A stretch of 64,000 bases of DNA from Blastococcus carthaginiensis (GTDB lineage Bacteria; Actinomycetota; Actinomycetes; Mycobacteriales; Geodermatophilaceae), in assembly GCF_030731085.1 (NCBI RefSeq), contig NZ_JASNFN010000009.1:62001-126000 (forward strand), read 5' to 3'. Shown one piece after another: positions 37,426 through 46,760 of the stretch. The first letter of the stretch is position 1. The number at the start of each line of letters is the position of its first letter. The position numbers and the translations under genes were made by a program. The notes below the pieces were generated by a model that searched no databases, had not been told where the DNA came from, and was given only the letters and a program-made list of their open reading frames with translations.

Positions 37426-39053
37426 TGCAGGACCTGCTCGAGACCGCCCGCGCCTGGGCCGGGGCCGACCCGCACGAGGACGACCGCGCCGAGATCCTGG
37501 CGCTGGTCGACGCCGGGGACACCGCGGAGCTCGCCCGCCGGTTCGCCGGCCCGCTGACCTTCGGGACGGCGGGGCTCCGCGGCCCGCTGCGGGCCGGGCC
37601 GGCCGGGATGAACGCCGCCGTGGTGCTGCGCGCCGCGGCCGGGGTGGGCCGGTACCTGCTGGACACCGGCCACGGCGGCGGGACGGTCGCGATCGGCTTC
37701 GACGCCCGGCGGCGGTCGGACGAGTTCGCCTCCCTCTCGGCCCAGGTGTTCTCGGCCCTGGGCTTCCGGGTGCAGTTGATGCCGCGGCCGCTGCCCACCC
37801 CGGTGCTGGCCTTCGCCGTCCGCCACCTCGGCGCGGTGGCCGGCGTGATGGTCACCGCCAGCCACAACCCGCCCGAGGACAACGGCTACAAGCTCTACCT
37901 GGAGGGCGGCGCCCAGCTGGTGCCGCCGGCCGACCGGGAGATCGAGGCCGCCATCGCCGCCGTCGGCCCGGCGCGGGAGATCCCGCTGGCCGGCGGGCAC
38001 GGGGTCCTGGGCGACGACGTCCTCACCGGGTACGTGGCCGCGGTGGTGCGGGCGCTCGACCCGGAGCGGGTGCCGGCCGCCGACCGGGCGGCGCTGCGCG
38101 TGGCCTACACCGCCATGCACGGGGTGGGCGCGTCGACGACCCGGCTGGTGTTCGCCGCGGCGGGGTTCGCGGAACCGGCCGGCGTGCCCGAGCAGGACCG
38201 CCCCGACCCGGCGTTCCCGACGGTCGCCCTTCCGAACCCGGAGGAGCCCGGGGCGGTGGACCTGCTCACCGCGCTGGCCGAGCGGTCCGGTGCCGACGTC
38301 GCGATCGCACAGGACCCCGACGCCGACCGCTGCTCGGTGGTGGTCGGTGGCCGGCAGCTGACCGGCGACGAGGTGGGGGCGCTGCTGGCCGACTGGCTGC
38401 TGCGCCGCGGGGTGCGCGGGACGTACGCGTCGTCGCTGGTGAGCGGCTCGCTGATGCACGTCGTCGCCGAGTCGCACGGGGTGCCGTCGGAGGAGACCCC
38501 GACCGGCTTCAAGTGGATCATGCGGGCCGGCTCGGATGCGGCGCCGCTGGTGTACGGCTACGAGGAGGCGCTGGGCTACTCGGTGGCGCCGTCGGTGGTG
38601 CGGGACAAGGACGGCATCTCCGCCGCGCTCGCCATCGCGCTGCTGGCCGCGGAGCTCGAGGCCGACGGCCGCACGCTGCTCGACCGGCTGGACGAGCTGG
38701 CCCGGGAGCACGGGCTGTTCGCCACCGGGCAGCTGTCGGTGCGGGTGGAGGACCTCTCGGTCATCTCCGGGGCGATGGTCCGGCTGCGCTCGGCCCCGCC
38801 GGCGACGCTGCTCGGCCGCCCCGTGGAGTCCGCCGACCTGGCGCTCGGGACGCCGCCGGTGGACGCCGTCCGGCTGCTGGGCGACGGCGTGCGGGTGATC
38901 GTCCGGCCCAGCGGCACCGAGCCCAAGCTCAAGGCCTACCTGGAGACGGTCGTCCCCGTGCACGACGACGCCGGGCTGATCGCCGCCCGCGGCCGCGGTG
39001 CCGACGAGCTCGACCAGCTGCGCGCGGAGATGTCGGCGGCGCTCGGGCTCTGA
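37422..39053 (+). CDS. pmmB: Phosphohexomutase (phosphomannomutase/phosphopentomutase type)
   Basis: 543 residues, alpha-D-phosphohexomutase superfamily. TASHNPPEDNGYK near 146-158 holds the phosphoserine; AQDPDADRC near 289-297 is the metal loop; TGFKWI near 360 and GTEPKLK near 506 bind sugar and phosphate. Position after purine nucleoside phosphorylase suggests it may act on ribose-1-phosphate as a phosphopentomutase, but the annotated homologue in M. tuberculosis is PmmB. Two adjacent ATGs (37422, 37425) are possible; the first overlaps the SDR stop. Confidence 0.9.
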   Translation: MMQDLLETARAWAGADPHEDDRAEILALVDAGDTAELARRFAGPLTFGTAGLRGPLRAGPAGMNAAVVLRAAAGVGRYLLDTGHGGGTVAIGFDARRRSDEFASLSAQVFSALGFRVQLMPRPLPTPVLAFAVRHLGAVAGVMVTASHNPPEDNGYKLYLEGGAQLVPPADREIEAAIAAVGPAREIPLAGGHGVLGDDVLTGYVAAVVRALDPERVPAADRAALRVAYTAMHGVGASTTRLVFAAAGFAEPAGVPEQDRPDPAFPTVALPNPEEPGAVDLLTALAERSGADVAIAQDPDADRCSVVVGGRQLTGDEVGALLADWLLRRGVRGTYASSLVSGSLMHVVAESHGVPSEETPTGFKWIMRAGSDAAPLVYGYEEALGYSVAPSVVRDKDGISAALAIALLAAELEADGRTLLDRLDELAREHGLFATGQLSVRVEDLSVISGAMVRLRSAPPATLLGRPVESADLALGTPPVDAVRLLGDGVRVIVRPSGTEPKLKAYLETVVPVHDDAGLIAARGRGADELDQLRAEMSAALGL

Positions 39054-39119
39054 CACCGATGAGTTCCGCCCACGTGGGCGGTCTCCTCCCTGCCTGGTCC
39101 GGCCACGAGCGGAGGAAGC

Positions 39120-39686
39120 ATGCGGAAGATCGTCGTCCACCTGTCGGTGTCCCTCGACGGCTTCTTCGAGGGCCCTGACCACGACATCAGCTGGCACTCC
39201 GTCGACGAGGAGCTGCACAGCCACATGAACGCGCAGCTGGCGACGGCGAGCGCCTTCCTCGAGGGCCGGGTCACCCAGGAGCTGATGGCCGCGCACTGGC
39301 CGACGGCCGACGAGGACCCGGCCGCCTCGGCGCCGGAGAAGGAGTTCGCCGGCATCTGGCGGGCCATGCCGAAGATCGTGTTCTCCCGCACCCGCGACGA
39401 GGTGCCGTGGGCCACCGAGGTCCGGCGGGAGGTCGACCCGGACGGGATCCGGGCGCTCCAGCAGCTCCCCGGCGGCGACATGGTGCTCGGCGGCCCGGAC
39501 CTCACCGCGACCTTCCGCCGGCTGGACCTCGTCGACGAGTACCGGCTCTTCGTGGCGCCGGTCCTGCTCGGCCGCGGCCGGCGGCTCTTCGGGGAGGCCG
39601 ACGCCCTCACGGCCCTGGAGCTGCTCGAGACGCGCCGGTTCGGCAACGGGACCGTCATGCTCCGCCACGGGGTGACCCGCCGCTGA
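39120..39686 (+). CDS. Dihydrofolate reductase family protein (RibD C-terminal domain)
   Basis: 188 residues. KIVVHLSVSLDGFFEG at the N-terminus and GGPDLTATFRRLDLVDEY plus PVLLGRGRRLF in the C-half are the RibD_C/DHFR-like hallmarks. It binds NADPH but is not the housekeeping folate reductase; the substrate is unknown. GGAGGAAGC directly precedes the ATG. Its stop codon is the first three bases of a 257 bp inverted-repeat element. Confidence 0.88.
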   Translation: MRKIVVHLSVSLDGFFEGPDHDISWHSVDEELHSHMNAQLATASAFLEGRVTQELMAAHWPTADEDPAASAPEKEFAGIWRAMPKIVFSRTRDEVPWATEVRREVDPDGIRALQQLPGGDMVLGGPDLTATFRRLDLVDEYRLFVAPVLLGRGRRLFGEADALTALELLETRRFGNGTVMLRHGVTRR

Positions 39687-39940
39687 GTTCGGCAGCAAGG
39701 TGACGTCAGGGTGGGAAACGACCTCCAGTGAGGTCGAGGCCACTTCTTTGAAGGCACTGACAGGGCCGTTTGGTGCGCACGAAGGCAACGTTGAGCCGCT
39801 CCACCGACCGATAGGCCGCGTCAGGGCGCGGCTCAACGGTCGGTGGAGCGGCTCAACCCGCGTGGCAACAGGTGCTGCCGGCCCACGGAGCGACCGTCGG
39901 CCGACTTTCCCACCGGAGAGTCACCTTGCTGCCGAACTCA
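39684..39940. mobile_element. MITE-like element with 35 bp terminal inverted repeats
   Basis: The left end (39684-39718) and the reverse complement of the right end (39906-39940) match at 30 of 35 positions; the outer 21 are identical and begin TGAGTTCGGCAGCAAGGTGA. Inside is a second, perfect 21 bp inverted repeat (39790-39810 with 39837-39857, beginning GTTGAGCCGCTCCACCGACC) around a third hairpin (GCCGCG/CGCGGC). There is no open frame of note and no transposase. It is less G+C-rich than its surroundings and lies between convergent genes. It could be a non-autonomous transposable element or a structured RNA/terminator. Confidence 0.6.
39790..39857. repeat. Perfect 21 bp inner palindrome with nested hairpin
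   Basis: Arms 39790-39810 and 39837-39857 are exact reverse complements. The loop contains GCCGCG (39815-39820) and CGCGGC (39827-39832), and the outer arm start GTTGAGCCGC can also pair with GCGGCTCAAC at 39828-39837, so two alternative folds compete. Confidence 0.75.
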
Positions 39941-39947
39941 CCCGCCC

Positions 39948-39967
39948 CTGACGGCGGCCCGTCAGGC
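39948..39967. terminator. Hairpin at the end of the Gfo/Idh/MocA gene
   Basis: CCTGACGG and CCGTCAGG form an 8 bp stem over a 4-base loop, ending at the stop codon of the minus-strand oxidoreductase gene (39962). Confidence 0.55.
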
Positions 39968-40852
39968 GCCGACGGGCTCGCGGCGGCCGGAGTCCAGCGC
40001 GCGGGCGGCCGTCGCGAGGACGGCGACGACGTCCCGGCCGAAGCCCACGTCGCACGGGTGGATGCCACCGGCGACGGCGGCGGCGGTCAGCTCGTCGACG
40101 GCGACGGTGAACGCCTCGACCGGGGCCTCGAGGTCGGGCAGCAGGACCAGCCGGCCGGCGTCGCCGTGCACGTAGAACTCGATGCCGGCCGACATGGGCG
40201 CCACCGTGTGCGACAGCGTCACCGTCGAGGCCGTCCCCGACTCGTGGGTGAGCACCAGGTGGACGGTGTCGAGCAGCCCGGCCCCGGCCTGGACGGAGAC
40301 GACCGGCCCGAGCGCGGGCACCAGCACCGACAGCGCGTGCGGGCCGATGTCCCACAGCGCCCCGTGCTCCTGCCGCCAGGGCGAGGCCGCGAAGGGGGTG
40401 CCGGCGAGCGAGGAGAGCCAGGAGCCCGCTCCCCCGGCGAGGCGGGTGCGCGCGGCCTGGGTGAGCCAGGTGGAGGTCGCCGTCTGGAAGCGGAAGGTGA
40501 AGAAGACGACGGAGGCGACACCGGCCGCGCGCACCGCGTCGACCACCCGGTCGGCCGCGGCCACGTCCAGCGCGATCGGCTTCTCCAGGAGCAGGTGCTT
40601 GCCCGCCTCGGCCGCGCGCACCGCGAGCGGCGCCTGGACGTGCGGCGGCAGCGCGACGGCGACGGCGTCCACGTCGGCCAGCAGCGCGTCGACGTCCGCG
40701 TAGCCGGGGACCTCGAACTCCGCCGCCAGCGCCTCCGCCCGCCCGGCGTCGCGGCCCCACACCCCGGCCAGCTCGGCCGCCGGGTGGGCGGCCAGCGCCG
40801 TGGCGTGCACGGCCCTGGCCCAGTGGCCGGTGCCGAGGACCCCGAAGCGCAC
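39962..40852 (-). CDS. Gfo/Idh/MocA family oxidoreductase
   Basis: 296 residues. VLGTGHWARAVHATAL (about 5-20) is the NAD(P) Rossmann start; LLEKPIALD near 88-96 is the EKP motif that contacts nicotinamide; the C-terminal alpha/beta domain follows with GIHPCDVGFGRDVV near the end. Family members oxidise or reduce sugars and inositols; the substrate is not evident. GTG at 40852 is two bases after the upp stop, so it is co-transcribed with uracil phosphoribosyltransferase. Confidence 0.87.
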   Translation of the reverse strand: MRFGVLGTGHWARAVHATALAAHPAAELAGVWGRDAGRAEALAAEFEVPGYADVDALLADVDAVAVALPPHVQAPLAVRAAEAGKHLLLEKPIALDVAAADRVVDAVRAAGVASVVFFTFRFQTATSTWLTQAARTRLAGGAGSWLSSLAGTPFAASPWRQEHGALWDIGPHALSVLVPALGPVVSVQAGAGLLDTVHLVLTHESGTASTVTLSHTVAPMSAGIEFYVHGDAGRLVLLPDLEAPVEAFTVAVDELTAAAVAGGIHPCDVGFGRDVVAVLATAARALDSGRREPVGA

Positions 40853-40854
40853 GG

Positions 40855-41478
40855 TCAGACCGCGCCGAACTGGCGGTCGCCGGCGTCGCCGAGGCCCGGG
40901 ACGATGTAGGCCTTGTCGTTGAGCCCCTCGTCGACGCTCGCGGTGAAGACCCGCAGCGGCAGGCCGCTCTCCTCGAGACGGCGGAGCCCGTCGGGCGCGG
41001 CGAGGGCGCAGAGCACGGTGATCGACGTCGTGCCGCGGGCGGTGAGCAGCTCGCAGCAGTGCACGAGCGACCCGCCGGTGGCGAGCATCGGGTCGAGGAC
41101 GAAGACGTCGCGGCCGACCAGGGTCTCGGGCAGCGAGGCCATGTAGGCCTCGGGCTGGAAGGTCTCCTCGTTGCGGGCGAGCCCGACGAAGCCCATCTGC
41201 GACTCCGGCAGCATCCCGTGCGCGGTGTCGGCCATCCCGAGGCCGGCCCGCAGCACGGGGACGATCAGCGGCGGGGCGGCCAGCCGGTACCCGGTGGTCG
41301 TGGTGACCGGGGTGGTGATCGGCTCCTCGGCGATGGCGAGGTCGCGGGTGGCCTCGTAGACCAGCATCTGCGTCAGCTCGCGGAGCGCGGCGCGGAACAT
41401 GGCGTTGTCCGTGCGCTCGTCCCGCATCCGGGACAGACGGGCACGGGCCAGCGGGTGGTCGACGACGGTGAGCTGCAC
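40855..41478 (-). CDS. upp: Uracil phosphoribosyltransferase
   Basis: 207 residues. The PRPP loop DPMLATGGSLVHC near 129-141, PVLRAGLGM near 74-82 and the uracil-binding IVPGLGDAGDRQFG at the C-terminus are conserved. It makes UMP from uracil and PRPP and so salvages uracil released from pyrimidine nucleosides by deoA, which is also in this window. The GTG at 41478 is preceded at seven bases by TACGGT, suggesting a leaderless message. Confidence 0.95.
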   Translation of the reverse strand: MQLTVVDHPLARARLSRMRDERTDNAMFRAALRELTQMLVYEATRDLAIAEEPITTPVTTTTGYRLAAPPLIVPVLRAGLGMADTAHGMLPESQMGFVGLARNEETFQPEAYMASLPETLVGRDVFVLDPMLATGGSLVHCCELLTARGTTSITVLCALAAPDGLRRLEESGLPLRVFTASVDEGLNDKAYIVPGLGDAGDRQFGAV

Positions 41479-41485
41479 GCCGGAC

Positions 41486-41491
41486 ACCGTA
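41486..41491 (-). promoter_or_regulatory. -10 box of upp, leaderless arrangement
   Basis: TACGGT on the minus strand, seven bases before the upp GTG; no ribosome site in between. Confidence 0.5.
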
Positions 41492-41580
41492 TCGGCACCG
41501 GCGGGGCAGGACGGGCTCCCGCCCGGACCGGCCGCCCGGACGCGACGCCCCCGGACTGCGCGGGTGCACCCCTGCCGGCC

Positions 41581-41752
41581 GGAGGCGGTGTCCCCCGCGC
41601 GGACATCCCGCCGCCCCCAATGTCCGCTGGAGGGACGACGCCCGGTGCGGGTGCGGTGCGCCCCTGCCCCACCCCCGATGGCGGGAGGCGGTGTCCCCCG
41701 CACGGACATCCCGCCGCCCCGGATGTCCGCCGGCGGGACGACGCCCGGTGCG
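41581..41752. repeat. Two tandem copies of a ~69 bp hairpin-containing repeat
   Basis: This is the main content of the 328 bp gap between divergent upp and deoC. Copy 1 (41581-41649) and copy 2 (41684-41752) are offset by 103 bp and differ at few positions; both run from GGAGGCGGTGTCCCCCGC to GACGACGCCCGGTGCG. Each contains an inverted repeat CGGACAT...ATGTCCG, with 9 bp arms in copy 2. No open frame is supported here. Confidence 0.7.
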
Positions 41753-41815
41753 CCGCGCCCTCCTGCCGGGTGAGCGGGGTCGGTCGAGGGCCACCGCCAG
41801 TGGAGAATGGCCACC

Positions 41816-42811
41816 ATGACCCACGTGCTCGACCCCGACGCGCTGCCCGGGGCGACCCCCGCGGTGCACGCGCCGTTGCCGCCGTACGACGACGTGACCC
41901 GCTCCGACGCGGCGTTCCGCGCCTTCCTGCACGGCCTGCCCGGCGTGGACCAGGTCGGCGCCGAGGCGCGCGCGGCGCAGCTGGGCACCCGGTCGATCAA
42001 GACCACCTCGAAGGCCTGGGCGATCGACACCGCCATCTCGATGGTCGACCTGACCACCCTGGAGGGCGCCGACACCCCGGGGAAGGTACGCAGCCTCGCC
42101 GCGAAGGCCCGCCAGCCCGACCCGGGTGACCCGAGCTGCCCGAAGGTCGCGGCCGTCTGCGTCTACGGCGACCTCGCCGGCGTGGCCCGGGAGGCGCTCG
42201 AGGGCACCGGCATCCACGTCGCCGCCGTCGCCACCGCCTTCCCCAGCGGCCGGGCCAGCCGCGCGGTCAAGCTCGCCGACGTCCGGGACGCCGTGGAGAA
42301 CGGCGCCGACGAGATCGACATGGTCATCGACCGCGGCGCGTTCCTCCGCGGCCGCTACCTCGACGTCTACGAGGAGATCGTCGCGGTCAAGGAGGCGTGC
42401 GGGGAGGCGCACCTCAAGGTCATCCTCGAGACCGGCGAGCTGACGACGCTGGACAACGTCCGCCGCGCCAGCTGGATCGCCATGCTCGCCGGCGGGGACT
42501 TCATCAAGACCTCCACCGGCAAGGTGAACCCGGCGGCGACGCTGCCGGTGGGCCTGGTGATGCTCGAAGCGGTCCGCGACTTCCGCATCGCCACCGGCCG
42601 CCAGGTCGGCTTCAAGCCCGCCGGCGGGATCCGGACGACGAAGGACGCCGTCAAGCACCTCGTGATGATCAACGAGACGGCCGGCCCCGACTGGCTGGAC
42701 CCCGACTGGTTCCGCTTCGGCGCGTCCAGCCTGCTCAACGACCTCCTGCTGCAGCGGCAGAAGCTGCGCACCGGCCACTACTCCGGCCCCGACTACGTCA
42801 CGGTGGACTGA
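41816..42811 (+). CDS. deoC: Deoxyribose-phosphate aldolase
   Basis: 331 residues from the ATG at 41816. An ATG at 41807 is also in frame, but GGAG (41802-41805) is spaced for 41816. FIKTSTGKV near 225-233 carries the Schiff-base lysine and VGFKPAGGIR near 261-270 the second catalytic lysine. It cleaves deoxyribose-5-phosphate to acetaldehyde and glyceraldehyde-3-phosphate. The two aldehyde dehydrogenase genes that follow probably deal with the acetaldehyde. This is the longer actinobacterial/animal-type DeoC. Confidence 0.93.
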   Translation: MTHVLDPDALPGATPAVHAPLPPYDDVTRSDAAFRAFLHGLPGVDQVGAEARAAQLGTRSIKTTSKAWAIDTAISMVDLTTLEGADTPGKVRSLAAKARQPDPGDPSCPKVAAVCVYGDLAGVAREALEGTGIHVAAVATAFPSGRASRAVKLADVRDAVENGADEIDMVIDRGAFLRGRYLDVYEEIVAVKEACGEAHLKVILETGELTTLDNVRRASWIAMLAGGDFIKTSTGKVNPAATLPVGLVMLEAVRDFRIATGRQVGFKPAGGIRTTKDAVKHLVMINETAGPDWLDPDWFRFGASSLLNDLLLQRQKLRTGHYSGPDYVTVD

Positions 42812-42816
42812 CCGCA

Positions 42817-44295
42817 ATGCCTACTTCCCCGCCCAGCCCGGCCCAGCCCACGTCCGTATTCGAGTACGCCCCCGCCCCCGAGTCACGCTCGATCGTGAAC
42901 ATCGCCCCCTCCTACGGGCTGTTCGTCGACGGCGAGTTCGTCGACGGCACCGGCGAGCCCTTCAAGACGGTCAACCCGGCCACCGAGGAGGCGCTCACCG
43001 AGGTCTCCGCCGCCAGCGAGGCCGACGTCGACCGCGCCGTCCGCGCCGCCCGCAGGGCCTTCGAGAAGACCTGGGGCCCGATGCGCCCCGCCGACCGCGG
43101 CAAGTACCTGTTCCGCATCGCCCGGCTGCTGCAGGAGCGGGCCCGGGAGTTCGCCGTCCTGGAGTCGCTGGACAACGGCAAGCCGATCCGGGAGTCCCGC
43201 GACGTCGACGTCCCCCTGGCGGCGGCGCACTTCTTCTACCACGCGGGCTGGGCGGACAAGCTCGAGCACGCGGGCCTCGGTCCGGCACCCAAGCCGCTCG
43301 GCGTGGCCGGCCAGGTCATCCCGTGGAACTTCCCGCTGCTCATGCTGGCGTGGAAGGTCGCCCCGGCGCTCGCGACCGGCAACACCGTCGTCCTCAAGCC
43401 GGCCGAGACCACCCCGCTCACCGCGCTGCTGTTCGCCGAGATCTGCCGCCAGGCCGACCTCCCGGCCGGCGTGGTCAACATCGTCACCGGCGCCGGGGAC
43501 ACCGGCCGGGCGGTCGTCGAGCACGATGACGTCGACAAGGTCGCGTTCACCGGCTCCACCGAGGTGGGCCGATCCATCGCCCGTGCGGTCGCGGGTACCC
43601 GCAAGAAGCTGACCCTCGAGCTCGGCGGCAAGGCGGCGAACATCGTGTTCGACGACGCCCCGATCGACCAGGCCGTCGAGGGCATCGTCCAGGGCATCTT
43701 CTTCAACCAGGGGCACGTCTGCTGCGCCGGCTCCCGCCTGCTCGTGCAGGAGTCGGTCCACGACGAGGTGATCGCCAGCCTGCAGCGCCGGATCGGCACG
43801 CTGCGCGTCGGCGACCCACTGGACAAGAACACCGACATCGGCGCGATCAACTCGGCCGAGCAGCTCGCCCGCATCCGGGAGCTGTCGGACATCGGCGAGG
43901 CCGAGGGGGCGCAGCGCTGGCAGCCGGCCTGCGAGCTGCCCGAGCGCGGCTACTGGTTCCCGCCGACGGTCTTCACCGACGTCTCCCCCGCCCACCGCAT
44001 CGCCCGCGATGAGGTGTTCGGGCCGGTGCTGAGCGTGCTCACCTTCCGCACGCCCGACGAGGCGGTCGCCAAGGCGAACAACTCGACCTACGGGCTGTCG
44101 GCGGGCATCTGGAGCGAGAAGGGGTCGCGGATCCTCAAGATCGCCGACCAGCTGCGCGCCGGCGTGGTGTGGGCCAACACCTTCAACAAGTTCGACCCGA
44201 CGTCGCCCTTCGGCGGCTACAAGCAGTCCGGCTACGGCCGCGAGGGCGGCCGGCACGGGCTCGCCGCGTACCTGACGGGAGCTGACAGCAAGTGA
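42817..44295 (+). CDS. Aldehyde dehydrogenase (catalytically complete)
   Basis: 492 residues. PWNFPLLMLAWKVAPALA near 169-186 is the substrate channel start; FTGSTEVG near 244-251 the NAD loop; LELGGKAANIV near 267 contains the general-base Glu and QGHVCCAGSR near 302 the nucleophilic Cys. It begins five bases after deoC, so it is in the same operon and most likely oxidises the acetaldehyde made by DeoC. It ends at the first copy of an 18 bp sequence repeated before the next gene. Confidence 0.9.
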   Translation: MPTSPPSPAQPTSVFEYAPAPESRSIVNIAPSYGLFVDGEFVDGTGEPFKTVNPATEEALTEVSAASEADVDRAVRAARRAFEKTWGPMRPADRGKYLFRIARLLQERAREFAVLESLDNGKPIRESRDVDVPLAAAHFFYHAGWADKLEHAGLGPAPKPLGVAGQVIPWNFPLLMLAWKVAPALATGNTVVLKPAETTPLTALLFAEICRQADLPAGVVNIVTGAGDTGRAVVEHDDVDKVAFTGSTEVGRSIARAVAGTRKKLTLELGGKAANIVFDDAPIDQAVEGIVQGIFFNQGHVCCAGSRLLVQESVHDEVIASLQRRIGTLRVGDPLDKNTDIGAINSAEQLARIRELSDIGEAEGAQRWQPACELPERGYWFPPTVFTDVSPAHRIARDEVFGPVLSVLTFRTPDEAVAKANNSTYGLSAGIWSEKGSRILKIADQLRAGVVWANTFNKFDPTSPFGGYKQSGYGREGGRHGLAAYLTGADSK

Positions 44296-44371
44296 GCATC
44301 GCAGCGAGGAACGAGCGAGGAGCGGAGCGCGCGCGGAAGCGACCCGTGGGTAGAGGAGCTGACAGCAAGTG
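44278..44371 (+). repeat. 18 bp direct repeat flanking the aldehyde dehydrogenase junction
   Basis: GGAGCTGACAGCAAGTGA occurs at the end of the first dehydrogenase gene (through 44295) and again just before and into the start of the next gene (through 44371). The ~58 bp in between contains a GAGGAACGAGCGAGGAGCGG stretch. The repeat looks like a duplication that carried the stop codon and ribosome region to the second gene. Confidence 0.7.
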
Positions 44372-45241
44372 ATCGGGAATGACCGGCTCGCCGTCCGGAA
44401 GACCTACAAGCTCTACGTGGGGGGCGCGTTCCCGCGTTCGGAGAGCGGCCGCACCTACGAGGTCACCGACGCCAAGGGCCACTTCCTCGCCAACGCCTCC
44501 TGGGCCTCCCGCAAGGACGCCCGCGACGCCGTGGTCGCCGCTCGCGGCGCCTTCCCGAAGTGGTCGGGCGCCACCGCCTACAACCGCGGCCAGGTGCTCT
44601 ACCGGGTGGCCGAGGTGATGGAGGGCCGGCACGTCCAGTTCTGCGAGGAGGTCGCGGCCGGCGAGGGGCTGTCGTCGTCCAAGGCCCGCGCCGCCGTCGA
44701 CGCCGCCATCGACCGCTGGGTCTGGTACGCCGGGTGGACCGACAAGCTCGCCTCCGTCCTCGGCGGAGCCAACCCGGTCGCCGGCCCCTACTTCGACTTC
44801 AGCCTGCCCGAGCCGACCGGTGTGGTCGCCGTCCTGGCGCCGCAGCAGTCGAGCCTGCTCGGCCTGGTCAGCGTGCTCGCGCCGGTGCTCGCCACCGGCT
44901 GCACCGCCGTCGTCGTCACCTCGAAGGAGCGGCCGCTCCCGGCCGTCACCCTCGGCGAGGTGCTGGCGACCAGCGACGTCCCCGGTGGCGTGGTCAACCT
45001 GCTCACCGGCGACGCCGAGGAGCTGGGCCCGTGGCTGGCCGAGCACGCCGACGTCGACGCCATCGACCTCACCGGCGCCCCGGCCGGCCGCGCGATGGAG
45101 TTCGAGCGGGAGGCCGCCGGCACCATCAAGCGGGTCGTCCGGCCGCCGGTCACCGAGCCCGACTGGACCGCCGACCCCGGCCTCTCCCGCATGACGCCGT
45201 TCCTCGAGACCAAGACGGTCTGGCATCCGATGGGTGTCTGA
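44369..45241 (+). CDS. Truncated, probably inactive aldehyde dehydrogenase homologue
   Basis: 290 residues against ~490 for an active enzyme. The N-terminal part is aligned with family members (KLYVGGAFPRSESGR at 14-28; a degenerate PQQSSLLGLVSVLAPVLA where PWNFPL... is expected; AIDLTGAPAGRA for the NAD loop). It stops before the region with the catalytic Cys, and the Glu of LELGGK is missing. The frame is open and coding-like, so it is a maintained non-catalytic partner rather than a fresh pseudogene. I recall similar deoC-ALDH-ALDH trios in other actinobacteria. It may regulate or stabilise the active dehydrogenase; not proven. Confidence 0.82.
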   Translation: MIGNDRLAVRKTYKLYVGGAFPRSESGRTYEVTDAKGHFLANASWASRKDARDAVVAARGAFPKWSGATAYNRGQVLYRVAEVMEGRHVQFCEEVAAGEGLSSSKARAAVDAAIDRWVWYAGWTDKLASVLGGANPVAGPYFDFSLPEPTGVVAVLAPQQSSLLGLVSVLAPVLATGCTAVVVTSKERPLPAVTLGEVLATSDVPGGVVNLLTGDAEELGPWLAEHADVDAIDLTGAPAGRAMEFEREAAGTIKRVVRPPVTEPDWTADPGLSRMTPFLETKTVWHPMGV

Positions 45242-45246
45242 TCGGT

Positions 45247-45276
45247 GGCCGGTGCCCTCCGCGGAGGGCACCGGCC
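45247..45276. terminator. Perfect 30 bp palindrome between the ALDH genes and lpd
   Basis: GGCCGGTGCCCTCCG is followed directly by its reverse complement. It lies six bases after the truncated dehydrogenase stop and 22 bases before the lpd start, so it can end the deoC operon; it could also be a regulatory site for lpd. Confidence 0.6.
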
Positions 45277-45286
45277 GCGGTCGCAC

Positions 45287-45292
45287 TACCCT
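45287..45292 (+). promoter_or_regulatory. -10 box of lpd, leaderless arrangement
   Basis: TACCCT ends six bases before the GTG at 45299 and no ribosome-binding site is seen. The promoter follows immediately after the 30 bp palindrome, so lpd is probably an independent transcription unit. Confidence 0.5.
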
Positions 45293-45298
45293 CTGCCC

Positions 45299-46705
<1,407 letters not shown>

Positions 46706-46748
46706 GGACCGCGGCGCGGCCCGGAGGTGCGCCTCCGGGCCGACAGGG

Positions 46749-46754
46749 CAGGAT
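46749..46754 (+). promoter_or_regulatory. -10-like box of the acidic protein gene
   Basis: CAGGAT ends six bases before the GTG at 46761, the same layout as in the other leaderless-type genes of this window, though the first base departs from the TANNNT consensus. Confidence 0.35.
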
Positions 46755-46760
46755 GGGCGG

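Noticed and set aside
39120..39686. Housekeeping dihydrofolate reductase FolA
   Set aside because: The motifs match the RibD C-terminal branch, not FolA.
39684..39940. Complete insertion sequence
   Set aside because: No transposase frame is present; only a non-autonomous or structural element can be supported.
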